DNA of 64,000 bases from Lytechinus variegatus (Eukaryota; Echinodermata; Echinoidea; Temnopleuroida; Toxopneustidae): assembly GCF_018143015.1 (NCBI RefSeq), contig NC_054741.1, positions 37,290,510 to 37,354,509 of the forward strand. Direction: 5' to 3'. The translations under genes and the position numbers were made by a program. The notes beneath the pieces were generated by a model that ran no database searches, was not told the origin of the DNA, and worked only from the letters and a program-made list of their open reading frames with translations. Below are positions 14,401-23,900 of this stretch, piece after piece; positions within the stretch are counted from its first letter, which is position 1; each line of letters opens with the position of its first letter.

Positions 14401-17400
14401 GGAAAAAGAGAAAAATCAAACTAGAAGAGCGAATTTCATCAAAATCGGATGAAAAATAAGAAAGTTATGACATTTAAAGTTTTGCTTATTTTTCAAAAAA
14501 CAATGATACGCACAACTAGGTGAATCAGTCGATGATGTCCATCACTCACTATTTCTTTTTGTTTTTTGTTTGAATACATTATACAGAGTCGTGGGTTCAA
14601 ATCCCAGCCATGGTGTAATTTCCTTCAGCAAGAAACTGATCCACGGTGTGCTGCACTCAACCCAGGTGAGGTAAAAGGGTACCGGTATGAAGTAATTCCT
14701 TTAAAAAAGCTGTGTGCGCTATGAACGCCTAGCTTAGCCAGGTAATATAGGAGCGCCTTGAGCACCTAACAAGGTGGATATGTGCACAATATAAATACCC
14801 TATATTATTATTATTATGACTGAACCATATAGTATTAAACAATGCTAATTCCACATGTTCAGGGAGGAATTAATTGTTGTATCACTTGACAATGAGAAAA
14901 TTAGAATATTTCATAAAATAAAATACAAAATAGTGAATGGATGACATCAGTCTTCTCATTTGCATACCAGCCAGGATGTGCATATAACTGTTTTGTGAAA
15001 TTAAGCAAAACTTTAAAATGTCATGACTTTCTTATTTTACATCCGATTTTCATGAAATTTTCAGTGTTATGCTTGTTGGATTTTTCTCTTTTTTTCAAAT
15101 CAACTTTTGTTGGAATGGACTTGTCCTTCAGAAGTATTTTTTATCTATTCATTGATTCATTCATTTAATTTCATCATCGATTTAGATTTTTTTTCTATTC
15201 ATTCACTCAATAATTACTGTTTTTTTTTCATTTGTAAATTAGTCCCATCATTCATTTATTAATTTGGTTTCTGCAGACTTTAAAACAAAATATTATTATT
15301 TTTTTATTACTTAAGATTGGAGAACACAGCTGAAAGCACCTATGAGATGTTAAAATCTTTGCTTTTTCTGCTAAAAAAAGATCAATTACCATTTCAAACT
15401 ATCACAACGAAACCACTTACTTCTTTACTGACATGGAGTTCAGGAATACTATGAATCATAGCAACAGATGCTTTGGTTGCAGGTGCCTGCTTGTCATCGT
15501 CATCCCTAGAAAAATGAAATTATATTTTGGGACTGATTGGTGTAATTTGTTTTAGTTACAAATATAGAAAATAACAATCACATCCAGCCGTACAATTGGT
15601 AGACTTGTTTTTTATTGGTTGAAAAAGAATATTCATAATCAGTTACATAATTGTCATGTGGTTCAATTTATCATTGAAGTGTTATTAAAGTAATTTAGCA
15701 AACATCAATTAAAAAATCATGACAGGATCACAGGAAGAAAACCAAACACTGGACATCTGATTAAGGAAGGATTTTTCAAAAACAATTGTCCAGGTCTGTA
15801 TTCACAAAACCAAGAAATATTTCAACAAATTCAAAAGAATATGTACCGTATAATGTATTAAAGTTAGTTAATTTATTATTGTCCATTAAAACCTTCTTGA
15901 GAAGTACTAAGTACCGTACTTTAAAAGACCCTACAAATTATATCCATGCAGTTATTACAAATCCCCAAATTCATGAGGAAAATTTAGATCACATTAGTTA
16001 GATTATAGTTACTCACTTTCTCAAATCTTCCCCACATTCTGCACACATGTCTTTCATAACAGTGGGATGTGAACATCTTGCAATCCTCAAGACAACTGAC
16101 CTACAAAGAAAAAGAAAAAAAAAAGGTTTTAATAAGGAATAAATTCTCAGATGACGCAGGGGTCTTGGCAAACATTGTTCGCTTACTTGTAGATTTTTTG
16201 ATGATGCTATTTTTAGAAAGCAGTACCCTAAATTCAATTGCATAGAAAGAATCAAACACGTAACATTCAGATGTGTGCATATGATTTTGGAATGAACTTT
16301 CTTAGCTGCACAAAGTGTGCCCCAGGAGGGGGGGTACTCAGATTTGGTTTGGACTGGAGGGTATGCAGCTGCAACCTTGAAACCCATCTCTTTTTTAGCA
16401 ATGGTGGAAGAAAAATTTAATTATTATGAAGAATTTTCTCCCCCAAAATAGATCAATGTTGGTTTTTCTCTCATTTGACACACACAAAAAAAGGGCTCAT
16501 CACTCAAGAATAAAAAAGGGGAGGATGTTTAAGGATTATCAAGCTCAAAACCAAACCTCATGTTTAAGGATTTTCACACACACAACAAAAATTAGAGGGG
16601 AGCTCAGTGGGCACTGCACTGGGGGGGGGGGGGGTGCTGTGCCTGTTTAATTGCTGATTCTTGTCAAGCTGGTAAAATATATTTATTTTTACTCTTCCAC
16701 ATCAGTTCTATGTTACCATGCTGGTTGATTGTCTCGCTACTTCTACTGCGAGCTTTGGTACATGATCCAATGATTTCAGGGGATATTTGTTCTAAAGCAT
16801 GCAGTTTCCTATCTGATTTCTTGGTATGTATATTTGAATATTGAACCAATTTGCCGTTGAGTTACATGTAGGTTCTGGGGAGCGTTTCATGAAAGTTGAC
16901 AGCACTGACAAATTGGCTTTCCCCGACAATTACCATAGTAACAGTCGAGGCAAGTGCCTGACAGCCAATTAAATCCAAGGATTTCACTGAAATTGTCAGC
17001 ACTGACAATTTAGTCAGTGCTGATAACTTTCATGAAACAACGATTGACGACGGATACTTGTTCTAAAGCCGTTTCCTATCGGATTTCTTGGTTTTTCAGC
17101 GGGGTTTGGGTCTGGTCAATACAATTTTGATTAATTCTACTAAATATTTACTTTCTGTTGCTTCTTTTTTTTCTGGTAAAATCGATTCTTACCGTTTCTA
17201 TGGACACTGCGCCTACTCTCCCGCGCGTATCGTTTGTAATACGTAATAATTTTAACGCGCGCAAGGTGGTCGGTTTCAAAAGAGGTGGTCGATATGTAGT
17301 AGTCTCACCATATACCCAGTTGTTGTGTGTCTGGACGATCAATTTTAGAAAGTCATTTTGAAAAATTTACAAGTGATGTTTGAGCAATTTTTAGTACAAA

Positions 17401-18447
17401 ATGTTACGAATAATTATTAAGAACAAAATTGGAGATGACTATAAATTTGGAATTCATATTCTTAGCGTAATCCAAAGACAAAAAAGAAGGCTTCAAAAAT
17501 ATAAAGTGTACGGACACCCGACCCCCCCCCCCATCCTACATTTGTAACTTTGACTTCTGTGCTGTGCATCATCAGGCTTAGACCAAAAGCTTCGGTCTCT
17601 GTTATGTTGGTTGTTCAGCTGAACTCCGTTGGCTTCTCTCACCAAATACAGAGACCGAAGTTCTAGCGCGATCTGTACAGGGGACTCAATGGCCATATGT
17701 TTTTTGTACTTAAGATCGGATAAACTTCATAAAGGGGGAAGTGAATTTGCGCAACAGCCGAGGTAAGTCACTGTTTTTGTTCCTTTTAACTTGATTTTTC
17801 TCTGTTTTTTGCAATTAATGTCAAGAGGGAATATTAATTTGCATTTTGGTCGCGTTAATTTTCAAAATTTTTATTCATTAAAGACAAAAATTGGAGAGCC
17901 CCGACGGGGGGATTTTGCATTGCAAGTCCCCTAATGGTGGGAGCACGATAGCGAGCCGTCTGTGTACGAGAAATAAAAAAAAATATGTTAAAAAAAAACT
18001 CCTCGAAACAGACGGCTGCCAGCTTTCTACATCAGGCTGTGCCTGTGGTTTATGAAATGAATATAGAATTATCTACAATACTAAGCTTTTCCTAAACTCC
18101 ATTCCTCATAGCTGATATTATTTTTCATAGCCACCATTAGCAGTATTGAAAATGATTTATATATACACTGTAATCCCAAACTACCCTAAAATACACATTT
18201 ATTATAGATACCCTGGTTTCACTTCGTCTCCTTCATTTGCAAGGATATCTTTGACAGTTCCAACATCTTGAGACTTCAATTTCTGCTCAGGTCCTTTCTC
18301 TTCACCACCGATATCTTCATTTTCAGATCTATAGAATAACAATACAGTTCCTTTTGATACTTTCGAGCCAGATTTCACTTTCAATTTAGAAATTTTACAA
18401 CTTTTTCTTTCAGGGAGAAAAATTTCCAGGGGCGCAGACGCCGCCAT
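8434..18447 (-). CDS. CTDP1: RNA polymerase II CTD phosphatase FCP1, complete, 6 exons
   Basis: Joined minus-strand exons 18447-18212, 16100-16017, 15505-15421, 14312-14187, 11542-11295 and 10021-8434 give 788 residues; all junctions keep frame with GT-AG sites (donors GTATCT, GTGAGT, GTAAGT, GTAAGT, GTATTT). Residues 1-80 form the biotinyl/lipoyl-like N-terminal domain typical of FCP1. 'CSHPTVMKDMCAECGEDL' matches the conserved segment before the phosphatase. The FCPH catalytic motif DLDQTLIHTT starts at about residue 159 (Asp159 and Asp161 are the nucleophile and acid/base pair), and CIIDDRDDVW near 271 is the distal acidic motif. A BRCT domain spans about 489-590 (EPDWLWCCWERW). The Ser/Glu-rich tail ends in an acidic helix like the TFIIF RAP74-binding end of the vertebrate protein. 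FCP1 dephosphorylates the polymerase CTD, mainly Ser2-P, to recycle it, and acts in mitotic exit. The protein is shorter than the human one (about 961) because the linker is shorter. Confidence 0.96.
10022..11294. other. CTDP1 intron 5 with a decayed MITE
   Basis: The intron separates exon 6 from exon 5. From about 10330 to 10920 it holds a degenerate copy of the 'aaggacaagtccacccc' MITE group: 'aaacaagcataac', 'catacaaatgaggga', 'gaacatgtggaatt' and a terminal 'ttgatgaaattttc' correspond in order to the better copy at 37629-38234. Nothing else is recognised. Confidence 0.5.
11911..12349. repeat. 440-bp MITE with GGCCACTT..GTGGATACCAT ends
   Basis: It lies in CTDP1 intron 4. The left end (poly-G, then ggccacttacattgatgag and tggataccatatgcgcgacc) is mirrored by the right end (ggtcgcgcatggtatcca, then cttgtgaatggaagtggcc and poly-C). 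The interior has repeated 'cgtgtttaggg' and 'acttgttaaggg' words and no coding capacity. The G-run (about 18 bases, one interruption) just before it is part of the end. Confidence 0.75.
12425..13558. repeat. MITE of the 58023 family, split by another element
   Basis: 12425-12792 and 13383-13558 match, in order and orientation, the outer parts of the intact copy at 58023-58616: 'ggtttgagaaaaat', 'gatcactagtgct', 'cattggcaac' on the left, and 'gacatcacacatc', 'ttgccaatagg', 'tggtttccttctcc' on the right. The middle is replaced by the element at 12793-13382. Confidence 0.65.
12793..13382. mobile_element. 590-bp element packed with TAACCCCGTACTAT repeats
   Basis: Inverted ends are TTTTTACACAGG..TTAACCCC and, at the right, GGGGTTAAGG..CCTGTCTAAAAA. 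Inside, the word TAACCCCGTACTAT (or GGACTAT) occurs about eight times in direct orientation and once inverted at 13346. 'gcccactttcgttttacac' has an inverted partner near 13265-13290. No transposase is visible. It interrupts an older MITE in CTDP1 intron 4. Confidence 0.7.
13556..14157. repeat. 600-bp palindromic MITE, GGGATGGTCTAGGCTGG ends
   Basis: The left end AAAGGGATGGTCTAGGCTGG is complementary to the right end 'agtctggaccatcccttt'. Arm homology continues inward ('gagtaaaattcac' against 'gtgaattttactc', and 'aggtgggctgatgatgtcat' against 'tgacatcatcagcccactt'). It ends 30 bases before CTDP1 exon 4. Confidence 0.75.
14380..15131. repeat. Palindromic MITE (AAGTCCACCCC family) interrupted by a SINE
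   Basis: Ends are TTAAAGGCCAAGTCCACCCC and, at the right, 'ggaatggacttgtcctt'. The arms share 'aaaatcggatg', 'aagaaagttatgacattt' and their complements. The complete uninterrupted copy is at 37629-38234. The SINE at 14582-14818 lies near its centre, in CTDP1 intron 3. Confidence 0.75.
14582..14818 (+). repeat. tRNA-derived SINE, 5'-truncated, (ATT)n tail
   Basis: 'gtgggttcaaatcccagcc' is a good tRNA-type B box (GGTTCAAATCC), and the A box that should precede it is missing. The body reads 'ttccttcagcaagaaact..caacccaggtgagg', then 'gcgccttgagcacct', then 'gtgcacaatataaatac', and ends in (ATT)n. Decayed relatives are at 39359-39600 (plus) and about 33098-33200 (minus). Confidence 0.75.
16874..17045. 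repeat. 170-bp foldback MITE with TTTCATGAAAGTT ends
   Basis: The left end 'cgtttcatgaaagttgaca' plus 'gcactgacaaattgg' is mirrored at the right by 'gtcagtgctgataactttc' plus 'atgaaacaacg'. The middle has TTACCATAGTAAC and GCCAATTAAA. It is the same design as 5525-5640. Confidence 0.65.
17586..17663. repeat. Short inverted repeat, AAGCTTCGGTCTCTGT arms
   Basis: 'aaagcttcggtctctgt' faces 'acagagaccgaagttct' across about 45 bases containing 'ttggttgttcagctgaactc'. Nearly the same wording recurs inside the foldback at 19462-19955 (about 19800-19860), so it is an interspersed unit. Confidence 0.6.
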
Positions 18448-18776
18448 TTTGAAAAGAAAGAAAAAGTTGAAAGAATTTTGGAGAAAATATTAGGTCCTTC
18501 TCAGTCAGTTGTATACGCAAAAATAGTAAAATAAAAATTTGATGGTAATTTAGTTTTATTTTGTCTAAAAACACTGTTAATAATACTAGATTAGTTATAA
18601 AATTTCATATATGAATCAATTGTGTACAAATGATAGTGACCAATATTTCAGACTAAACTCGTTTCTCATCAATACAGCTTTCGTGCTGCCCAGGCCCACG
18701 AATTAGGCAGCGCTGAGAGATTCAAGAATAAAAAAATAGCCCAATCTCAACTTGCGTTTTGTCGTCAGCGGAGGCG
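18448..18776. promoter_or_regulatory. Candidate divergent CTDP1/CENPL promoter region
   Basis: CTDP1 starts on the minus strand at 18447 in the context of a YY1-like motif (CCGCCATTTT at 18440-18449 on the plus strand). On the plus strand a GC-richer segment ends in a strong donor, GGCG|GTGAGT, at 18776/18777, which would suit a non-coding first exon of CENPL, whose ATG exon has an acceptor at 20903. No TATA box is evident. The assignment rests on layout and splice signals only. Confidence 0.35.
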
Positions 18777-18958
18777 GTGAGTTCAAACTTTACTAATTAT
18801 TTGAAGGTTTGAAGCCATAAAACTGTGAATGTAAAGTACTTTAATTAAAATCATCAAAATATTTTTGTAAAACAGTTCAACACAATGTGAGCATTATACG
18901 ATCGTTGTTGGCGGCTTGCGCAATGGCCATTTCTCGAATCAACTTCCTCGATCATTGA

Positions 18959-19039
18959 TCATGATCCTGGGCCTGGGCTCCTCCAGCGCTAACCCAGGGG
19001 GCTCCCGGCCGCGTAGCGGTCGGGAGCCCAGGATCGTAC
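18959..19039. repeat. GC-rich hairpin, GATCCTGGGC..GCCCAGGATC
   Basis: 'gatcctgggcctgggctcc' folds on 'gggagcccaggatc', with an inner stem 'cccggccgc..gcggtcggg'. The base composition is far above the AT-rich surroundings. It could be a small foldback insertion. Confidence 0.5.
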
Positions 19040-19138
19040 GTGCAATTTGGCATACTCAGCTCACCTGAGCTGACAAGCGTGAAGTATGTTCAAAATAATT
19101 TTCCGAATAAATTGTTAAAACAGAAATCAAGCACTTAC

Positions 19139-19180
19139 CACGATGGATGATGGTCTAACGAGTGGCAGTTTTTCTGACAT
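19139..19180 (-). other. Orphan candidate first coding exon
   Basis: On the minus strand an ATG at 19180 opens 14 codons (MSEKLPLVRPSSIV) and runs into a perfect donor, GTG|GTAAGT. It does not join in an obvious way to CTDP1, whose first exon begins with its own ATG at 18447 and has no acceptor directly before it. It may be an alternative or non-coding first exon of CTDP1, the start of another gene, or chance. Confidence 0.2.
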
Positions 19181-19461
19181 CTGGGCAAAAAGACTGGAAC
19201 CTCAAAAATCGAAAAGTTCTCTCCCCGTCTTGATCGGCCATTTTTGTTATGAATTGTAATTTATTTTTCATTAGTAACTTGGGAATAATTTTTGTATTCA
19301 CCAGAGCGCTCAGAAACTTGAAATTTGGGCATATTTTTGTGTATGCCCTCTATTGGTGGAAATATATATGGCAAGAAAATTTTCATATTTCAATCTCTTT
19401 TTTTATTAAGAAAAAATAATTGAAAGAATAAAATTTACATAAGAGCCAAGTTGATTGATGA

Positions 19462-19955
19462 ATAACTGTATTGAAAACTGACAGTGTAAGAAAATAAAGC
19501 ATTTGTCCCATAGAAAAAGAGAAAATAAGCCAAAATTGCCACCCTTATTTTGCCACACATGGAGATGCAACTGAGAACAAGGTTATTGTTCATTGAATGA
19601 GTGGGCCAGGGGTAGGGGGCCAGTCTAGGCCTAGGCTAACATTATTAGAACTCGAGGCTGCCTCACTCATTCAATGAACAAGGTTATGATATAACCTTGT
19701 TCTCAGATACATCTCCATGTGTGGCAAAATAAGGGTGGCAATATTTTGCTTATTTTCTCTTTTTCTATGGGACAAATGCTTGATTTTCTTTAGACCAGAA
19801 CTAAAAGCTTCAGTCTCTGTATTTTGGTTGTTCTGCTGAACTGCATTGGCTCACTCATGGGGATTATAGTAAAATGTCAGAAATTGTTGAATAAATCCCC
19901 AGAAACGAAGGTTATTCCTGTCTAGATTTTCTTACACTGTCAGTTTCCATTACAT
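19462..19955. repeat. Long foldback element upstream of CENPL
   Basis: Outer arms 'gaaaactgacagtgtaagaa' (about 19473) and 'ttcttacactgtcagttt' (about 19928) are inverted. The inner arms are much longer: 19499-19600 pairs almost base for base with 19660-19786 ('atttgtcccatagaaaaag', 'tggagatgcaactgagaac', 'attgttcattgaatgagtg' and complements). The segment 19790-19920 breaks the symmetry and includes the unit seen at 17586, so it looks like a later insertion. Confidence 0.75.
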
Positions 19956-19980
19956 CTATTTGTCACTCATTCAATAATAC

Positions 19981-20620
19981 TATTTGAAGTTATTTACGAT
20001 TATTGTCCTCTTCTATATGACATGGTAGTGATTCCAGAAGCATTCGTGAACCCTTCAAGGGCACATTACTTGCGGAAATAGATGAAATACTATTTGAAGT
20101 TATTTACGATTATTGTCCTCTTCTCTACAAGTACAACATCGTACGTAGTGATTCCTGAAGCATTCGTGAACCCTTCAAGGGCGCATATACTGGCTGAAAT
20201 AGATGCAATACTATTTGAAGTTATTTATGATTATTGTCCTCTTCTCTGTGATATTGTAGTGATTCCGGAAGCATTCGTGAACTCTTCAAGGGCGCATTGC
20301 TTGCGGAAATAGACGCAATACTATTTGAAGTTATTTACGTTAATTTTCCTCTTCTCTATGACATCATAGTGATTCCGGAAGCATTCGTGAACCCTTCAAG
20401 GGCGCATTACTTGCGGAAATAGATAAAGTACTATTTGAAGTTATTTACGATTATTGTCCTCTTCTCTACAACATCTTATGTAGTGACTATGGAAGCATTC
20501 GTGAACCCTTCAAGGGTGCATTGCTTGCGGAAATAGACACAATGCTATTTTGAAGTTATTAACGTTAATTGTCATCGTCTTTATGACATCATAGTGATTC
20601 TGGAAAGATTCGTGAACTTT
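19981..20620. repeat. 110-bp tandem minisatellite, about 5.7 copies
   Basis: The word 'tatttgaagtta' recurs at 19981, 20091, 20212, 20322, 20432 and 20545, giving steps of 110, 121, 110, 110 and 113. Each unit continues 'ttgtcctcttct', 'gtagtgatt' and 'gaagcattcgtgaac', then 'ccttcaagggcgcat'. The last copy is the most diverged. A reading frame across three units is a by-product of the repeat. Confidence 0.85.
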
Positions 20621-20961
20621 TATCCAGTCAGTGCTGCTGAACAAGATGATTTTTTTTAAATACATGCATAATTCAGGCAGGCAGAGACAACACACAGAGG
20701 AGGAGGATAAAGAAGGTAGTGTCAGAGAAGGGAAGAGGATGAAGGTAGGAAAAATCAGAGGGTCATCATCCTCTGCTGTGATATCCTGTAGTCAAGAAGG
20801 TTGAGGTTCTCAGCCTGGACAGGCAAAAGTTAAGTGTCATTTTCTTTTCCCTCTTACAGTCAGAGTAATATTTAATGATTTATAATTTTTAAAAAAATTT
20901 ACAGGCTGTAGCTGCAAATTAACGACAACACCCAACCCGATTTATTTAGTGATCATGTGAC

Positions 20962-23900
20962 ATGGCATCGGCAGGCCCAGGATCTCACAAGGCCAGGGTA
21001 CAGGTCACAAGTCCTGAGAGGACTCCAGGTCTCCAGCGGTCTGCCAGTTCATCCCGATCCTTCACAGGAAGAAGGTTACATACTCCATACCTGAAGACAC
21101 CGCAATCCCGAATATTACACGGTGAGGTTTTTCTTTTTTCTCTTTTTATTGTAGGCCTACATAGATTCAAGATTTGTTGATGACCTGATTAACAGGCCTA
21201 GTAATTCTCAGTTTACTCCGTCTCATCTAATTTGTTTAGCTGATGCATCATAAGATATAAGTATATCCTCCTGAATCCCAGTAATGTTATATACTGCATA
21301 ACTTTCATCGTGAGACTTGAGGCAAGATGTGTGTATGAAGATTGCACAGCTGCATGGTATTCCTAAGAGTACATTCTATTTTCAAAAGATTGGAGAGTGA
21401 TACTCAGTAAGATTGCGGTTTTAGGAATTTCAAAGTCAAGAAAATGGAAACAATGACAATAATGGAAAGAAGATCGGGAGTGAATACCTTGCTTCAACAA
21501 AATGCACTAATGAATATTCAGATTTTTGGTAGATCAATGGCCGTTAGGCTTATCCTCTTGCACAAACTCTTTGTTCATAGCAACCCAAGTGATACATATT
21601 GTGTTTTTTCTTGACAGGACGGAGAAGCAGACTGACTAGAACTCCCTCTAATGTCCGCCCTACGAGTCAGAGGTTTAACAGATTGACCAATAAGACATGG
21701 CACACCTACTATGTTTCTCCACTCTATGCCTTCAGCAGTGAAGCTGCTTCTTTGAAGAGATACTCAAGGCAGCTTTCCTCTCATCTCCAAGCTGTAAGTA
21801 TACCAAGTTCTCCCCCCCCCCCCCACCATCATAAATGTTGCTGAAGTTAGGACACCCCCCCCCCCACTTTGAATACTTGTAATCTTTGCTAACTTGGCTG
21901 TTGGTGTATGACAAATTGCTCTGCTCAGAAATCCCCAAACTCTTTGGTCTCAGATCCCGGGGGCCGTTTCATAAAGCTATTCGTAAGTTAAGAGAGACTT
22001 TAAGAACGACCCCTTCTTAAGTGCTAAACCATTGCCAATTCAATATACCATTTACCACAAGAAAGGATCACCAGTTGTTCTTGAAGTCGTTTTAATTTAC
22101 GAACAGCTTTATGAAACACCCACCTGGACTCCCAGCATTAATACGAAAACCAAATGATAATTTGACAAAACATTTGAAAGACAATCCTGGACCATTTGGG
22201 CATAAGACAGAGTTGTGAAATAATTTTTTCTAAAATATATAAAGAGCAGAATTAGGCCAAGTGACACTTCCTTGGTACACTGACATAGAGGTCCTTTAAT
22301 CCTATCTGCCTTCTTTTACAACTACAGGAATCTCAAAAGGGTGTTGGTGTGTTGGTAGAAGATAGTGGAACGTCCAAGTATGCTTTGTTTTCTTTGCGCC
22401 CAGAATTGTTTCCTGACTCAGGTAAAGAATTATTACTTGGTTGTAAAAATATTGTTTTGATTGTCAAGCATCTGTTACGAACATCTAGTTTTCCCTTTTT
22501 AAGTCTTTTTTATGCTATATAAAGAAAACACTGAAAAATGTGTGATGAGTGGGTGAAGTTGTGAGAAAAGAACAGAGAAGGAATTAATTTGAGAAATTTA
22601 TGGTAATTGTTTCACAATTTTAATAGCCAATAACCCTCTCTAGTATGAGAAATCTAATTAATTTTTGCTCCAGTAAACCTAAGTTTGATTTTTCACCATA
22701 CAACATCTCATCACATTTGATTACGTTTCTCTGCTACAGTTTATCCAATTTAAAACAGCAAAAATGAGTTTTTGAATGCACACCTGCAGTTTTCTCTTTT
22801 GAGATTAATTTGATGACAATGGAACCTGAATGTCAATTTACCTGAAACACTAGATACCTCAGCGGTAGATTTGAACATCTATGCTACAAAGAGTCAGGCC
22901 CTCTCAGCCAGCAGCACTCCAAAATGGACAGCTGTCTTCTTTCCCCCGTCATCCCCGGTGATGGGCGACGAGAAGCATTTCCAAAGATTGCCTCTCATGA
23001 TCATCAAGGGAGCAGTTGCTACCACCAATTGTGTTCTTCATTGGCTTGAGGTAAGGGAGCCTCTGGCTCGGCAGGAATCCAGATATTTGATAAGCTACTG
23101 AAATCACGGCATTAAATTGGTTGGGAACAAATATGGTACTGAAAACAGGGTACGATGAGAGAGCAGCATACTGAGGAACATCAAACTAAGTGAAATTTAA
23201 AAAGTTTTTGATGTTCTTTTTGATATGATAATCTCTTTCTTTGATACATTCTATTATTTTCTGTTTGATAAATATAATTTAATTTGAATTGGACTTACCC
23301 TTCAATAAATGATGTTTAGCATGTTGCTCCTGGTTTCATGAATTGAATACAGCAATAATAATAAAACAAATACAGCATACACCATGTATTTTGTTTGCAT
23401 GATATTTGATGCATTTGTTTCATGGAAGAAATTTCCCAAGAGTTAATATTGTACAATTTAGTGCCCTTTCATTTACTTTGTATTGCTACATCAGGACTTG
23501 ATGGTTGATTTCCCCCCTCTTCTTTCCCTTACAGGTTCAATTTGACTGCTGTGTGAGGAAGCTAACATTCAACCCAGTGGCACTCTCTTGGATGGTATCT
23601 ATGTGGGCTGAAAGTGTTCCAGGTAATAACTCTCAGGGACATTACAGGCAGCACCTGTCTGCTGGAAATCACTATCACCACATTTGATAAAGCTCCAAAT
23701 TCTTTCCACAATTGAGCCTACAAATAAAGACGTTCATCCTAACATCGTTTACCACATAATATCACCCATAGCAACCATCACATTCGGATGTCACTCTGAC
23801 AAAATAACAAAATATACACTATTTTGGGGATATAGCCTGCCGAGCTACTAGCACGTAGATACGGCATTTATTTCACATAAATTATCAACACTTTCATTTT

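Larger units (their letters stand above)
16101..18211. other. CTDP1 intron 1 with small foldback elements
   Basis: The largest CTDP1 intron besides intron 4. It contains poly-G runs at 16327 and 16621 that look like ends of a decayed MITE (about 16310-16640), the foldback at 16874-17045, the short hairpin repeat at 17586-17663, and a hairpin 'gagccgtctgtg..cagacggct' at about 17955-18015. No coding exon was found. Confidence 0.5.

Noticed and set aside
14582-14640. A functional tRNA gene, suggested by the B-box match
   Set aside because: There is no A box and no cloverleaf upstream, and the downstream body and (ATT)n tail identify a SINE.
20082-20312. 76-codon frame with a repeated FVN(P/S)SRAH peptide
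   Set aside because: It is produced by reading through the 110-bp minisatellite; units differ by frame-breaking lengths.
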